Positions 24,574 through 37,700 of a stretch of DNA of 64,000 nt are shown piece by piece. A program made the position numbers and the translations under genes. Every line of letters starts with the position of its first letter. Positions within the stretch are counted from its first letter, which is position 1. The notes beneath the pieces are model-generated. The model made no database searches and had not been told where the DNA came from. It saw only the letters and a list, made by a program, of their open reading frames with translations. This stretch comes from Apium graveolens (taxonomy: Eukaryota > Streptophyta > Magnoliopsida > Apiales > Apiaceae): contig NC_133655.1 of assembly GCF_009905375.1 (NCBI RefSeq), forward strand, positions 165,872,967-165,936,966, written 5' to 3'.

Positions 24574-26521
24574 TGTAACACCCCCAGATCCGGGGTCGGG
24601 GATCCGGGTTGTCACGGTCTTTCTTTCCACAATATCACTTCACTTAATTAATAATAAATAACCTCATGCTGTGACCCCACACTAACACACACCACAACCC
24701 GTTATAGTCTCAGAGATGAAATTGAAATAAGTACAAGTCTTTGAATCCACAATTTAAAATTATTACAACCCAAAATGATTACTTGATAATTTACAGTTCA
24801 TTGCCATTATCTGCCACAAGTTATAATTATACATAATTTGATTCTCAAAAGTAGATGGTCTGAACTACAATGGATCTACCTCTGCAGCTATAGCAGCTAC
24901 AACATCATCGGGAAGACGCGGGACGCTTCCCACGCGCTTGCGCTGGGTCTGCTGGAGTCTGGCCATCTCTCCTAACTGCTGTTGTGTGATGAAGAAATAA
25001 AGCAAGAGTGAGCCTTACAGCTCGCAAGATAATATGTAGTGATAACAATAATACAAGTATCTAAATGGATACTTACTAGAATCTTTATCGTGTGTAAGAT
25101 AATTACTTACTAGATATAAGTAAAAACAAGGAATGAAGTTACCAATACTTCCCCACACTTATATCATTTATAAAGCTACTTGAACTATCACCGTTCAAAG
25201 TATTATAAGATTCACGAGGTCATCCCATAGATGAGACCACAAATAAAACTTGAAAATATTTGATCTTTGAAATATTTTGAAAAGAGATGAAGTTACGAGA
25301 TACTTCATTCAATGGATACACCAATAAAAATGTTTGACCCTGTCAATGCTTCGGCAACCACCCATTAGTAGCCTTTCGATCGAAATGCTACGGGTAATGT
25401 TGCAGAATTATCCAAATGGATGATGAACTCATTACGGGAGTTTACCGCGCCAGGAAGACCACTTACGATGATCAGTCGTAGTAGTACAACCCCACCATTT
25501 TCTACATGTAGAGGAGAACCTGTCGGATTTACTTGTCAACCGAACACTGAACTCCTAAGGAATGGACCGCCTTAGCGGAACTTCCAGGCCATTTGGGCCA
25601 ATATAATAAGGCTGGGCCGGCGCTACTCGACCACTTACGCCACTCCTAGTTCAGATGAAATCCATGACTCTGAAACGTAAAGCTCGTTTCCCCCTTTCCC
25701 CAAGTAGAAACTTGTTGATACGGCTCCACCAAGAAGTCGTATCTAGTTGGAAAGGAAAACTCACCGATATTTCCCAGGCGATGCCTGTTAATGGATTAAC
25801 TTGTTCCAAGAATTTTACTTCCCGAATATTGGGTAAGTAATCAAAAACTCTTTTACCAAGACAGCAACCTTGTTGCGAATATAAAACACACCACCGAGCC
25901 GGATCCCCCATGTTTTGAGCGAGTATTTAAATCCCCTTTTTAAAAGGAAGATCTTAAATATAAAAATAGTTTTGGGATCCGCTCTCACTTTTGAAAATCA
26001 TTTTAAAGACTCGAAAACACTTTAAAGAGTGTTTGGAGTAAAACTGATTTAATGAAGTAAATCAGTCCCCAGAATATTTAGAAAATGACTGAATATTATT
26101 ATTTAAATAATATTCCCATAAAGAATAATCTTTATAAAAATAATTGAAGTAGAAGTATTAAAACTTATACTTGAAACGAGTATTAAATAACCAAAGATAT
26201 ACTTATATGAAAGTATTATCTTTATTTGAATAATCGAAAATAAGTTTGATTATTAACACCTTATTCTTTAATAAAATAAAGAATATATTTCAGCAAATAA
26301 TCGGAGTCATAGATCCTCAAATGAATATTCAAATAATATTCATTAAATAATATAAACTGAGTCATAAGCCTTCGAATGAATATTCAAATAATATTCAGAT
26401 AAATAAATAAAAGGAGTCATACGCCCTCGAATGAATATTCAAAATAATATTCAATAATAAAATAAAGTTAAAGCTATCGAATAAACCTTATTCGATTAAT
26501 AGTTTTGAAAACTATGACCAT

Positions 26522-26555
<34 letters not shown>

Positions 26556-28650
26556 CCATATCCATATATACAAAATCTACTCGGGATCCTCGACTCCCGG
26601 TTTTAGAAAATATTTTCACCTTTGGGTCCCTATACTAAGGGTATATGCAAGTTACCGCTATCCTCTAGCATAGGTATTATCAACTGAACCAACAGATATA
26701 TATTCCAAGAATATGAAACAGGCATGCATATATACCATATCACATGCTACAATATATCGCAAGAATTTGCTAAATAACCAATATGCATTTATCGCAAGAT
26801 CATGCATATACAAATGTATACATCACAACAACAGTATAACGGATAGAATACTTGCCTGAGCGACTTGGGGGTGAGAAAGGCTCGGGACGAGTCTGGTAAC
26901 CTATAAACAACAAGTAAGTTGGAATTAAACCAAAATCACTTGTAAATCTATACTTTAACTGATTAGACTCTAACGCTTGTTTTGCGCTCACCGATTCGCT
27001 TAAGTCACTCGGGTACCCTGGGCTCCACCATTTTTAATAATTTAACCTTTACGAGTTTTAAAGCGATTCCTTCGCGAATGTCTTACCAACTGCCTAACAC
27101 ACTTACCATAAATGTTTCATACATTAATTAACCCTTTTTGGTCTTTAACCTACATTTCAAAGTAAGGCGAGGGAAAAAGTTTCGTTCGCGAAACGCCGTT
27201 ACTTGAAACGGTCGTTTCTCCTAAACCGTGCATCGGAATCGAACGAACTACATATCAAAACGAAGCTCGTAACATGAGCTATCTAAACATGGCAGTGGTC
27301 ATAATCTAGCAGGGGGTTCTCGGGTCCTAATGCTATGCACAAAAACAGTCCAAAGAAAATCAGACGTTACGACGGCTATGTTTACGCGATTTCCAAATTT
27401 TAAACCATACAAAACCAACCACAAACCAACCTCAAATCCAACACACAACAAACATCCATCCTTATCACATCATAACAACCCCAACCAATTCAATTTAATC
27501 ATTCATACTTATGCTTAAACTTAACTTTAATCATACTTAAGTTCCTTTAAATCAAAACCACAACAATTACCATTCCATTTCACTACCATTCCAAATCCCA
27601 AACTCTAAATCATAACAACAAACTACAATATCAACCCACTAATCAAAATCATCTTATAATATATAGGAATCTAGGGTTTGGAGATGGTATACCTTCCTTG
27701 AAGTGGTGGGTGGAGCTAGGAAGCCTTAAGAAGCTTTGAGAAGTCTTAAGAATGCTTGGATCTTCAAGAAAAACAAGAAAAAGTTCAAGTTAAAAACTTG
27801 AAAACACTATTCATTGTCTTCTTCTTTGATTAAATGAAGAAGATAGAGAAAGAATTAATGGCTTAAACTCATGATATAGTCCTAACTAAGCATGAAGATG
27901 ATTAGGGAATTATCTTACCAATTTAGGAAGCTTGGATCTTGGATTTTGAATTTCTCTTGCCTTTTGAATAGTGAAAAGCCGTGAGCAATGAAGAACAAAG
28001 CCTTGGTTGCTTTTGATTTTTGATGAAAATGATTTTACTTGGCTTGGTTGATTGGTTTTTGTGCTTGCTTTAGTCAATTACCTTCTTGCCCTTGGATTTG
28101 TGTGGTTACAAAGCCACCACACCTCCTTCCTTCCCATGTCATGCTTATGTCATCTTCATGATGTCATCCTCACTTCCTTGTCCTCTTTCTATTGGTTGGA
28201 TGACATCATTCCCACTAATCCCTTTGATTAACTTCCTAATCGTTTGCCTAATGACCGCTGATCTGTTATACGGTTCGCTTAACTTTCGTTCTCGTTTATC
28301 GTTTGAAGGATCATACCCGGGATCTTATTACTTAGGTTCCCTTAACCTTTCTCAATACATTATATTCCTTTTTATGATCCTCTATTATAATCCTTTAATT
28401 TAAATCCTTTTTATCCTGTTACCTTATACTCAATTCTCTCCGTATCTTGTGGATTTCCGGGAAAAACCAAAGTGTTCGGAATTGGATTCTGACGATCTTT
28501 ACATACACTTATATACTTCATAGAGTACTAATAATATCCCAGAATATCCATAACAGAACCCCTACATAGTGTGGCATGAAAAGTTTCTTCATTCAGCTAA
28601 AACACTATTCACAAGGGTTACAAAAAGTTGAAAATTTTGGGGTTATTACA
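24574..28650 (-). repeat. Tekay-like 3' LTR, 4077 bp
   Basis: On the plus strand it begins TGTAACACCCCCAGATCCGG and ends GGGGTTATTACA. It contains an AT microsatellite at about 26519-26557 and an inverted repeat GTTTCGTTCGCGAAAC at 27179-27194. The short ORFs inside (for example 25651-25911, 28086-28403) occur in both LTRs without domain similarity and are not called genes. Confidence 0.92.
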
Positions 28651-28668
28651 GTCTCCCCTCCTTAAAAG
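28651..28668 (-). promoter_or_regulatory. Tekay-like polypurine tract
   Basis: The minus strand reads TTAAGGAGGGGAGAC directly before the TGTAATAACC start of the 3' LTR. Confidence 0.87.
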
Positions 28669-28683
28669 GATTCCGTCCCGGAA

Positions 28684-31600
28684 TCAAACAGAAAATAAAT
28701 GGGGGTACTTTTCTAGCATTATGCTCTCTAGTTCCCAAGTTGATTCTTCCACATTATGATTCTGCCATAGTACTCTGACTAGCTTGATCACTTTGTTCCG
28801 AAGCACCTGCTCCTTCTTATCCATAATCCTTACTGGCTTCTCCACGTAAGTTAGATCTGGCTGCATATCCACCTGCTCGTACTCCACTATGTGCCTGGCA
28901 TCCCGATGATACCTCCTTAGCATTGACACATGGAACACATTATGAACTTGTTGCAAATTAGGGGGTAGGGCTAGCTCGTAAGCTAACTTTCCAATCCGTC
29001 TTAATATCTCAAAAGGTCCAATGTATCTTGGGCTTAGTTTTCCTTTCTTTCCGAACCTCATTAATCCCTTCCAAGGGGATACTTTCAACAGTACTAAGTC
29101 CCCTACTTCATATTCCTTGTCCTTTCGGGCTAGGTCTGCGTATTTCTTTTGTCTGTCTTGGGCTGCTACAAGTCGCCCTCTGATAAGATCCACTATATCT
29201 TTGGTCCTTTGGACCACTTCGGGTCCGAGCATCTTCCGCTCTCCTACTTCATCCCAGTATAAGGGAGATCGACACCTTCTTCCGTACAGAGCCTCATAAG
29301 GCGGCATTCCGATGCTAGCATGAAAGCTATTATTATAAGAAAACTCGACCAACGGCAAGTGATCATCCCAACTTCCTTTAAAGTCTATTGCACAGACTCT
29401 CAACATATCCTCTAGTGTCTGGATGGTCCTTTCACTCTGTCCATCCGTTTGGGGATGGTACGCGGTACTCATATTTAACTTGGTCCCCGCACATTCCTGA
29501 AAGCTCCTCCAAAATCTGGAGTTGAACCTGGGGTCTCGGTCTGAGACAATGGACGCTGGGACTCCATGTCGCGTCACTATTTCCTTAAGGTAAATGTCCA
29601 CCAGTCTATCGACTGTGTATCTCTCATTGATAGGAATGAAATGAGCTGACTTTGTCAGTCGGTCTATAATTACCCAAATGGCGTCGTGATTGGCTTTCGT
29701 CCTTGGCAAGCCTACAATAAAATCCATCGCTATCTGTTCCCATTTCCATTCGGGAATCTCCAGGGGTCGCAAAAGTCCACTGGGTCTCTGGTGCTCTGCC
29801 TTTACTCTTTGGCAAGTCAAACACTTGTTTACCCATTCTGCTACGTCCCTCTTCATGTTGGGCCACCAGTAATATTCCTTCAAATCCCTATACATCTTGG
29901 TACTTCCCGGGTGAATGGAATACCTCGAACTATGGCTTTCATCCAAAATCTCATCTTTAAGTTCTTGAACATTCGGAACCCAAATTCGGTAGGAGTACCT
30001 CATTATCCCTTTATCATCTTTCTCAGTATGGATCTCCTCTCCAGTCATTGACTCTCTGCCTTCATTCATTATTTTCTCCTGGCACAATCTGATCTTTTCC
30101 AATAACTCTGGCTGCATTGAGATCTCAAAAAGCTTTTCAGTTCCGGTTCCGGTTACCTTTACTTCTATTTCCATTTTCTCAAAATCCCTTATCAACTCTT
30201 CCGAAGTCGTTATCATTCTGAGTCTTTCCTTTCTACTAAGGGCATCAGCCACCACATTGGCTTTCCCTGGATGATAGAGAATCTCACAATCATAGTCCTT
30301 GATTAGTTCTAACCATCTCCTCTGGCGCATGTTGAGCTCTTTCTGCGTAAATATGTACTTGAGGCTCTTATGGTCTGTGAAAATCTCGCACTTCTCTCCA
30401 TACAAGTAGTGCCTCCAAATTTTTAAAGCAAATACTATTGCCGCGAGCTCAAGGTCATGAGTAGGATATCTAACCTCGTATTCCTTCAGTTGTCTCGACG
30501 CATACGCAATAACTTTACCGTGCTGCATAAGCACACATCCTAATCCTTTGTGCGACGCGTCACTATATATCACAAAATCTCCTTTTCCGTCCGGCAATGC
30601 CAATACCGGAGCCGTTATCAACCTTTTCTTTAATTCCTGAAAACTGTTCTCGCATTTCTCCGTCCATTCAAACTTCTCTGTCTTACGAGTAAGTCGTGTC
30701 AAAGGGGCTGCGATCTTCGCAAAGTCCTGTACAAATCTACGATAGTAGCCGGCCAATCCTATGAAACTCCTTACCTCTGTGGGTGTGGTTGGCCTTTCCC
30801 AATTTGAGACCGCCTCTATCTTGGAGGGGTCGACCAATACTCCTTCTTTATTGATCACATGTCCTAAAAACTGTACTTCATTCCGCCAGAATTCACACTT
30901 CGAGAATTTGGCATATAACTGCTCCTCTCTGAGTATTCCTAGAGCTATCCTCAAATGCTCTGCATGTTCTGCCTCAGTCCTTGAGTAGATCAAAATATCA
31001 TCGATAAAAACTATCACACACTTGTCCAAGTACTTCTTAAATACTCTATTCATTAAATCCATGAAAGCCGCTGGGGCGTTGGTTAATCCAAAGGACATTA
31101 CCAAGAACTCATAATGCCCATACCTGGTACGGAACGCTGTCTTGGAAATATCTTCGGGTTTAATCTTTAGTTGGTGATATCCAGTTCTCAGGTCAATCTT
31201 GGAAAAATAAACAGCATCCTTTAGCTGGTCGAACAGATCGTCTATTCTAGGCAATGGGTACCTGTTCTTTATGGTTAGCTTGTTCAACTCTCGATAGTCT
31301 ATGCACAACCTCATGCTCCCATCTTTCTTCTTAACAAATAAAACTGGTGCTCCCCACGGAGACACACTGGGTTTTATCATACCCTTATCCAAGAGTTCCT
31401 GCAATTGGATAGCTAATTCCTTCATTTCTAACGGGGCTAACCGGTAAGGTGCTTTTGAAACTGGCGCCGTCCCTGGGGCCAACTCAATAGCAAATTCAAT
31501 CACTCTATCGGGTGGTAATCCCGGAAGGTCTTGGGGGAATACATCTTCAAATTCGTTGACTACTGGAATATCTTGTAAGTTGGGCACCTCCTTCGGCGTG

Positions 31601-31935
31601 TCCACCACATAGGCTAGGTAAGCCTCACTTCCTTTTCCTAGCATCCTTTTGGCCTGGGCCATAGTCAAAAATTTCTGCGTCTGCCTCTTTCCTCTAAATA
31701 TAACTTCTTTCTTCCCTGGGACATTTAACTTAACTTTCTTCCCTTTACAGTCTATCTGAGCATCGTTGCTAGATAGCCAGTCCATTCCCAAAATCACATC
31801 AAACTCCCCTAATTTAAAAGGAATCAGATCAACACTGAAAGATTGCTCCCCTATGCCTATCTCACAGGCGGGGTGAATCTGGTTAACAGGAATAATCTCA
31901 TGATTGGCTATTTCTACTTGTAAGGGTTCTATCAA
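28684..31935 (-). CDS. Tekay-like pol polyprotein (protease tail, RT, RNase H, integrase, chromodomain-type tail)
   Basis: A frame of 1,083 codons is open from the first Met; the same frame extends upstream to the frameshift near 31995. The protease tail has LGMDWL. Reverse transcriptase has FIDD at residues 310-313. RNase H keeps its four acidic positions (YSDAS, LELAA, TDHKS, VADALS). Integrase has a zinc region ending CLTCQ, then [16 protein letters not shown] and GQSERT, so all catalytic residues are present. The C-terminus ([20 protein letters not shown]) resembles the tail of Tekay/Del chromoviruses, thought to guide insertion to heterochromatin. Synthesis as part of gag-pol is blocked by the upstream frameshift unless ribosomes slip. 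Confidence 0.93.
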   Translation of the reverse strand: MIEPLQVEIANHEIIPVNQIHPACEIGIGEQSFSVDLIPFKLGEFDVILGMDWLSSNDAQIDCKGKKVKLNVPGKKEVIFRGKRQTQKFLTMAQAKRMLGKGSEAYLAYVVDTPKEVPNLQDIPVVNEFEDVFPQDLPGLPPDRVIEFAIELAPGTAPVSKAPYRLAPLEMKELAIQLQELLDKGMIKPSVSPWGAPVLFVKKKDGSMRLCIDYRELNKLTIKNRYPLPRIDDLFDQLKDAVYFSKIDLRTGYHQLKIKPEDISKTAFRTRYGHYEFLVMSFGLTNAPAAFMDLMNRVFKKYLDKCVIVFIDDILIYSRTEAEHAEHLRIALGILREEQLYAKFSKCEFWRNEVQFLGHVINKEGVLVDPSKIEAVSNWERPTTPTEVRSFIGLAGYYRRFVQDFAKIAAPLTRLTRKTEKFEWTEKCENSFQELKKRLITAPVLALPDGKGDFVIYSDASHKGLGCVLMQHGKVIAYASRQLKEYEVRYPTHDLELAAIVFALKIWRHYLYGEKCEIFTDHKSLKYIFTQKELNMRQRRWLELIKDYDCEILYHPGKANVVADALSRKERLRMITTSEELIRDFEKMEIEVKVTGTGTEKLFEISMQPELLEKIRLCQEKIMNEGRESMTGEEIHTEKDDKGIMRYSYRIWVPNVQELKDEILDESHSSRYSIHPGSTKMYRDLKEYYWWPNMKRDVAEWVNKCLTCQRVKAEHQRPSGLLRPLEIPEWKWEQIAMDFIVGLPRTKANHDAIWVIIDRLTKSAHFIPINERYTVDRLVDIYLKEIVTRHGVPASIVSDRDPRFNSRFWRSFQECAGTKLNMSTAYHPQTDGQSERTIQTLEDMLRVCAIDFKGSWDDHLPLVEFSYNNSFHASIGMPPYEALYGRRCRSPLYWDEVGERKMLGPEVVQRTKDIVDLIRGRLVAAQDRQKKYADLARKDKEYEVGDLVLLKVSPWKGLMRFGKKGKLSPRYIGPFEILRRIGKLAYELALPPNLQQVHNVFHVSMLRRYHRDARHIVEYEQVDMQPDLTYVEKPVRIMDKKEQVLRNKVIKLVRVLWQNHNVEESTWELESIMLEKYPHLFSV

Positions 31936-31952
31936 GGGTTTAGCCTTAAGTC

Positions 31953-33392
31953 TTAACTTACGCGCAAAGTCCCTTGATATAAAAGATTTAGTTGTCCCGA
32001 ATCAAATAAAACATTTGCACTGACTGAATTTAGAGAAAGGGTACCTGCTATCACATCTGAATCTTTCATAGCATCCTGGACTGTCATGTTGAAAGTCCTC
32101 GCAGTAGGTGGCTTATTAGAAGCAGCCCTGCTTGCTCCCAAAGCTGCTGGTTTGTTCATTGGGCATTCTCTCTTCCAATGACCTGGGCGTCCGCACTGAT
32201 GACAAGTGGTGGTTGGAATGATGGCAGGGGCTGACGAAGGGCATTTGTGAGAATAGTGGCCCACTTGCCCACACTTAAAGCAGGTTACTGGCTTTCCTTT
32301 ACACTCCCCAGTGTGATTCCTTCCACATATGTTACAGGCTGACAATGGGGGTCGAGACTGGTTGGAATAGGACATTCTTGACTTCTGGCCGCCCTGGCTC
32401 ACACTCACACTCATTGGTCGCTTAAACCCAGTGTTCCTTCCTGGCAGGGACACTGCTCCTCGATTAAATCTAGTTGGGAAGCTCCTTCCTGCGGAACCTC
32501 CACCCATGCTCATACTTTTCCTCTTTATTCCTTTCTTCTCTCTTTCCTTCTGCATCTGTTCACTTCCGACTTCTACAATCGTTGCCTTTTGCACCAGAGT
32601 GGCATAGTCCGTAAGCTCAAGGATTGCCACCCTATTCTGAATCCATGGTTTCAGTCCCTGCTGAAACCTCCTAGCTTTCTTTTCCTCGGTGCTCACAAAC
32701 TCCGGCACAAACCTTGATAACTCGGTAAATTTCGCTTCGTACTCTGCTACAGACAAGTTATTCTGCTTTAGCTCCAAGAACTTGAGCTCCATCTGGTTTT
32801 CCATAAACCTCGGGAAATACTTTCCCAGAAACAACTGACTAAATCTCTCCCAGGTTATAATAGCATCTGTCTCCATGTTTTTCTTGGCCTCCCACCAGTA
32901 GTTAGCTTCTCCTTTCAGAAGGTAGGTAGCAAATACAGTTTTCTGTGCCTCATCGATACTCAAAATCTCAAAAGATTTCTCCATCTCCTTTAACCATGCC
33001 CTTGCCTCAACTGGGTCGGCTGATCCGTGGAACTCAGGGGGCTTAAGGGACTTAAAAGCCCTGAAAGAGTTTGCCACAGCATTGTTACTTCCTTGAGGGG
33101 GTGGGTTGGGTTGACGTTCCAAATTCTGCCTTAGGAGTTGCATAAACTGGCTCATGGGATCCATGCCTGGGTTTGGTACTGGTTGCTCAACCTCGGTTTC
33201 TCCTTCTTCAGCCTCTATCTCAAATCCCTCAACATCATATGTTTCCTCTTCCTCTTCATACAGGGAGTCATCCTGTTCCACATAATCCTCATCTTCCTCT
33301 TCACTGTGTTCTTGGTTTCTATTGTCCTGATTATGGCTTCCCTGGTCCTCAGATCCAGGGTTCGCCCTAGTTCCAATCTTTCTTGGCGGCAT
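31953..33392 (-). CDS. Tekay-like gag
   Basis: I start at the Met of MPPRKIGTR (33392) because the nine preceding codons from 33419 look untranslated. The protein has an acidic N-terminus (about residues 25-80), a retrotransposon gag domain (about 105-280, with [11 protein letters not shown] and [20 protein letters not shown]), a basic stretch and zinc knuckles. [14 protein letters not shown] and [14 protein letters not shown] are canonical; [12 protein letters not shown] is shorter. The frame runs into the protease motif VLFDSG and then ends at 31953 after a missing base. It packages RNA and forms particles. Confidence 0.9.
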   Translation of the reverse strand: MPPRKIGTRANPGSEDQGSHNQDNRNQEHSEEEDEDYVEQDDSLYEEEEETYDVEGFEIEAEEGETEVEQPVPNPGMDPMSQFMQLLRQNLERQPNPPPQGSNNAVANSFRAFKSLKPPEFHGSADPVEARAWLKEMEKSFEILSIDEAQKTVFATYLLKGEANYWWEAKKNMETDAIITWERFSQLFLGKYFPRFMENQMELKFLELKQNNLSVAEYEAKFTELSRFVPEFVSTEEKKARRFQQGLKPWIQNRVAILELTDYATLVQKATIVEVGSEQMQKEREKKGIKRKSMSMGGGSAGRSFPTRFNRGAVSLPGRNTGFKRPMSVSVSQGGQKSRMSYSNQSRPPLSACNICGRNHTGECKGKPVTCFKCGQVGHYSHKCPSSAPAIIPTTTCHQCGRPGHWKRECPMNKPAALGASRAASNKPPTARTFNMTVQDAMKDSDVIAGTLSLNSVSANVLFDSGQLNLLYQGTLRVS

Positions 33393-33419
33393 GATTCTGA
33401 TAATAATAAAAACAATCAT

Positions 33420-33804
33420 TGGGAAAATTCAACGTTAGGTCACAATCATATACAACATTGTGCCTTGCACAGCTCTTATAATGGGGAGAACGTATATCGC
33501 AATTCTATTATTTTAAGAAAGTTCTAATACGAAGTGCAGTAATAATAATGATAAAACAGTGATCCCGTCACTATGGAACTGAACTGAAAGGAAACAAATA
33601 TATACATAATGCGAGAAATACATAGTTTGATCTGGTCAAAAGTACAACAGTGCTACAGTCATCTATCCCAAAAGTGATACACAAGAGTCTATCTGTCTAG
33701 TCAGAAAAAGGGACGCTATATACAAGTCAACTATCCCGGAAAATTGGCTCTTACTAAGGCCTCGGCTAACTAGACAACTAGACTATTCCATCATCAATCC
33801 TGAA
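33420..33804 (-). other. Spacer between extra ORF and gag
   Basis: About 385 bp without a credible gene. It separates the stop of the acidic ORF from the gag start, so translation of gag would need re-initiation, internal entry or a spliced mRNA. Confidence 0.5.
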
Positions 33805-34518
33805 TCACACACCGGAGCGGGTCAGCTCCCAAACCCTTTCCATCGCACGACGGAAGATATAGTCGGCCTGCCGCCTGGAGATCCTACCATGCCTGTCCCC
33901 CTGGAGCGCTCTGAGCCTCGCTCGGGATGTGAGCTCTATCCCCGTAAGCTCCCTCCTCAAGGATCGGGGTATAGAAGCCCTGGTCTCATAAGCTCGGGTA
34001 CGCCTACCCGCCCTCTCTGCATCCAACTCCCTCCTGGCCTCATCTAGTCGGCCCTCGGCAACAGCCACTCGGGTCCTCAATACATCCTGAACATATCCAT
34101 GAGCTAACGAAGACTGCCTGTGGGCAGGGTCAAGAGGTGGTGAATCCGGAGCCGCTGAGGGTGCCTCCTCGGTCTGCCTAGGCTCGGAAGTATGGGTCTC
34201 TGAGCTGTCATCATCAGGAATCCAAGATAGTGGTGGAGGGGTAGGGGCTCTGACCACCGGAAGTGTGGGTAAAAGGATACCAGCATACACTACCCTAGAT
34301 CCAACACGCTCCTCAGCTACTGGGACCTCATCCGGGTCCTCCTCATCTGGAATAGCAATAACCTCTGTCTCTGACTCCTCTGAGGGGTCCTCCTCATCTG
34401 AAACAGCAATGACCTCCGTCTCAGGCTCCTCTGAGGGGTCCTCCTCATCCTCCTCCATCTCAGGCTCCTCCTGATCCTCAACATCTAGCAATGCCTCATC
34501 ATGCTCACGCTCGAACAT
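33805..34518 (-). CDS. Extra acidic ORF upstream of gag in the Tekay-like element
   Basis: An intact 237-residue ORF in sense orientation between primer site and gag. Residues about 1-75 are very acidic and contain an imperfect internal repeat built on EEDPSEE.ETEVIA. A Pro-rich middle is followed by a C-terminal half rich in Arg, Ala and Glu (about 145-237) that looks helical. There is no gag, pol, membrane or signal sequence. I do not recognise the family. Its openness in a very young element suggests it was maintained, but a chance ORF of low complexity is not excluded. Confidence 0.65.
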   Translation of the reverse strand: MFEREHDEALLDVEDQEEPEMEEDEEDPSEEPETEVIAVSDEEDPSEESETEVIAIPDEEDPDEVPVAEERVGSRVVYAGILLPTLPVVRAPTPPPLSWIPDDDSSETHTSEPRQTEEAPSAAPDSPPLDPAHRQSSLAHGYVQDVLRTRVAVAEGRLDEARRELDAERAGRRTRAYETRASIPRSLRRELTGIELTSRARLRALQGDRHGRISRRQADYIFRRAMERVWELTRSGV

Positions 34519-34712
34519 CTCTGGGTCCTTTATCTCAGGCGCCTACACATTAAACGAGCTAAGTTACTATCATGATACTTATAAGGGTTCCCGTAAGGGT
34601 TTTAACTGTCAGCACTACTTTAAGTAGTCCGACCATGAACTTGGCAAGAGTTCTTATTATCTTTGTGAGTTTATTATTATATCGTCGCATCATCTCTGAG
34701 GTTTATAACGCT

Positions 34713-34729
34713 TAGCTCTGATACCATTT
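34713..34729 (-). promoter_or_regulatory. Tekay-like primer-binding site
   Basis: The minus strand reads TGGTATCAGAGCTAAG a few bases inside the 5' LTR. This is an exact match to the usual initiator Met-tRNA site. Confidence 0.9.
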
Positions 34730-34730
34730 C

Positions 34731-37700
34731 TGTAACACCCCCAGATCCGGGGTCGGGGATCCGGGTTGTCACGGTCTTTCTTTCCACAATATCACTTCAC
34801 TTAATTAATAATAAATAACCTCATGCTGTGACCCCACACTAACACACACCACAACCCGTTATAGTCTCAGAGATGAAATTGAAATAAGTACAAGTCTTTG
34901 AATCCACAATTTAAAATTATTACAACCCAAAATGATTACTTGATAATTTACAGTTAATTGCCATTATCTGCCACAAGTTATAATTATACATAATTTGATT
35001 CTCAAAAGTAGATGGTCTGAACTACAATGGATCTACCTCTGCAGCTATAGCAGCTACAACATCATCGGGAAGACGCGGGACGCTTCCCACGCGCTTGCGC
35101 TGGGTCTGCTGGAGTCTGGCCATCTCTCCTAACTGTTGTTGTGTGATGAAGAAATAAAGCAAGAGTGAGCCTTACAGCTCGCAAGATAATATGTAGTGAT
35201 AACAATAATACAAGTATCTAAATGGATACTTACTAGAATCTTTATCGTGTGTAAGATAATTACTTACTAGATATAAGTAAAAACAAGGAATGAAGTTACC
35301 AATACTTCCCCACACTTATATCATTTATAAAGCTACTTGAACTATCACCGTTCAAAGTATTATAAGATTCACGAGGTCATCCCATAGATGAGACCACAAA
35401 TAAAACTTGAAAATATTTGATCTTTGAAATATTTTGAAAAGAGATGAAGTTACGAGATACTTCATTCAATGGATACACCAATAAAAATGTTTGACCCTGT
35501 CAATGCTTCGGCAACCACCCATTAGTAGCCTTTCGATCGAAATGCTACGGGTAATGTTGCAGAATTATCCAAATGGATGATGAACTCATTACGGGAGTTT
35601 ACCGCGCCAGGAAGACCACTTACGATGATCAGTCGTAGTAGTACAACCCCACCATTTTCTACATGTAGAGGAGAACCTGTCGGATTTACTTGTCAACCGA
35701 ACACTGAACTCCTAAGGAATGGACCGCCTTAGCGGAACTTCCAGGCCATTTGGGCCAATATAATAAGGCTGGGCCGGCGCTACTCGACCACTTACGCCAC
35801 TCCTAGTTCAGATGAAATCCATGACTCTGAAACGTAAAGCTCGTTTCCCCCTTTCCCCAAGTAGAAACTTGTTGATACGGCTCCACCAAGAAGTCGTATC
35901 TAGTTGGAAAGGAAAACTCACCGATATTTCCCAGGCGATGCCTGTTAATGGATTAACTTGTTCCAAGAATTTTACTTCCCGAATATTGGGTAAGTAATCA
36001 AAAACTCTTTTACCAAGACAGCAACCTTGTTGCGAATATAAAACACACCACCGAGCCGGATCCCCCATGTTTTGAGCGAGTATTTAAATCCCCTTTTTAA
36101 AAGGAAGATCTTAAATATAAAAATAGTTTTGGGATCCGCTCTCACTTTTGAAAATCATTTTAAAGACTCGAAAACACTTTAAAGAGTGTTTGGAGTAAAA
36201 CTGATTTAATGAAGTAAATCAGTCCCCAGAATATTTAGAAAATGACTGAATATTATTATTTAAATAATATTCCCATAAAGAATAATCTTTATAAAAATAA
36301 TTGAAGTAGAAGTATTAAAACTTATACTTGAAACGAGTATTAAATAACCAAAGATATACTTATATGAAAGTATTATCTTTATTTGAATAATCGAAAATAA
36401 GTTTGATTATTAACACCTTATTCTTTAATAAAATAAAGAATATATTTCAGCAAATAATCGGAGTCATAGATCCTCAAATGAATATTCAAATAATATTCAT
36501 TAAATAATATAAACTGAGTCATAAGCCTTCGAATGAATATTCAAATAATATTCAGATAAATAAATAAAAGGAGTCATACGCCCTCGAATGAATATTCAAA
36601 ATAATATTCAATAATAAAATAAAGTTAAAGCTATCGAATAAACCTTATTCGATTAATAGTTTTGAAAACTATGACCATATATATATATATAAATATATAT
36701 ATATATATCCATATCCATATATACAAAATCTACTCGGGATCCTCGACTCCCGGTTTTAGAAAATATTTTCACCTTTGGGTCCCTATACTAAGGGTATATG
36801 CAAGTTACCGCTATCCTCTAGCATAGGTATTATCAACTGAACCAACAGATATATATTCCAAGAATATGAAACAGGCATGCATATATACCATATCACATGC
36901 TACAATATATCGCAAGAATTTGCTAAATAACCAATATGCATTTATCGCAAGATCATGCATATACAAATGTATACATCACAACAACAGTATAACGGATAGA
37001 ATACTTGCCTGAGCGACTTGGGGGTGAGAAAGGCTCGGGACGAGTCTGGTAACCTATAAACAACAAGTAAGTTGGAATTAAACCAAAATCACTTGTAAAT
37101 CTATACTTTAACTAATTAGACTCTAACGCTTGTTTTGCGCTCACCGATTCGCTTAAGTCACTCGGGTACCCTCGGCTCCACCATTTTTAATAATTTAACC
37201 TTTACGAGTTTTAAAGCGATTCCTTCGCGAATGTCTTACCAACTGCCTAACACACTTACCATAAATGTTTCATACATTAATTAACCCTTTTTGGTCTTTA
37301 ACCTACATTTCAAAGTAAGGCGAGGGAAAAAGTTTCGTTCGCGAAACGCCGTTACTTGAAACGGTCGTTTCTCCTAAACCGTGCATCGGAATCGAACGAA
37401 CTACATATCAAAACGAAGATCGTAACATGAGCTATCTAAACATGGCAGTGGTCATAATCTAGCAGGGGGTTCTCGGGTCCTAATGCTATGCACAAAAACA
37501 GTCCAAAGAAAATCGGACGTTACGACGGCTATGTTTACGCGATTTCCAAATTTTAAACCATACAAAACCAACCACAAACCAACCTCAAATCCAACACACA
37601 ACAAACATCCATCCTTATCACATCATAACAACCCCAACCAATTCAATTTAATCATTCATACTTATGCTTAAACTTAACTTTAATCATACTTAAGTTCCTT

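Noticed and set aside
25651..25911. 86-codon ORF present identically in both Tekay-like LTRs (also 35808-36068)
   Set aside because: Identity reflects the youth of the LTRs; no start context, domain or selection evidence.
26519..26557. AT microsatellite as a promoter TATA box
   Set aside because: It is a length-variable simple repeat; position alone does not support promoter function.
28086..28403. 105-codon ORF in the LTR (also 38239-38556)
   Set aside because: Hydrophobic chance ORF antisense to the element; one base differs between copies with an amino acid change and there is no family match.
31990..31999. Programmed gag-pol frameshift at the protease junction
   Set aside because: No canonical slippery heptamer is present and the missing base lies inside the protease motif itself, so a mutation is more likely; kept only as an alternative.
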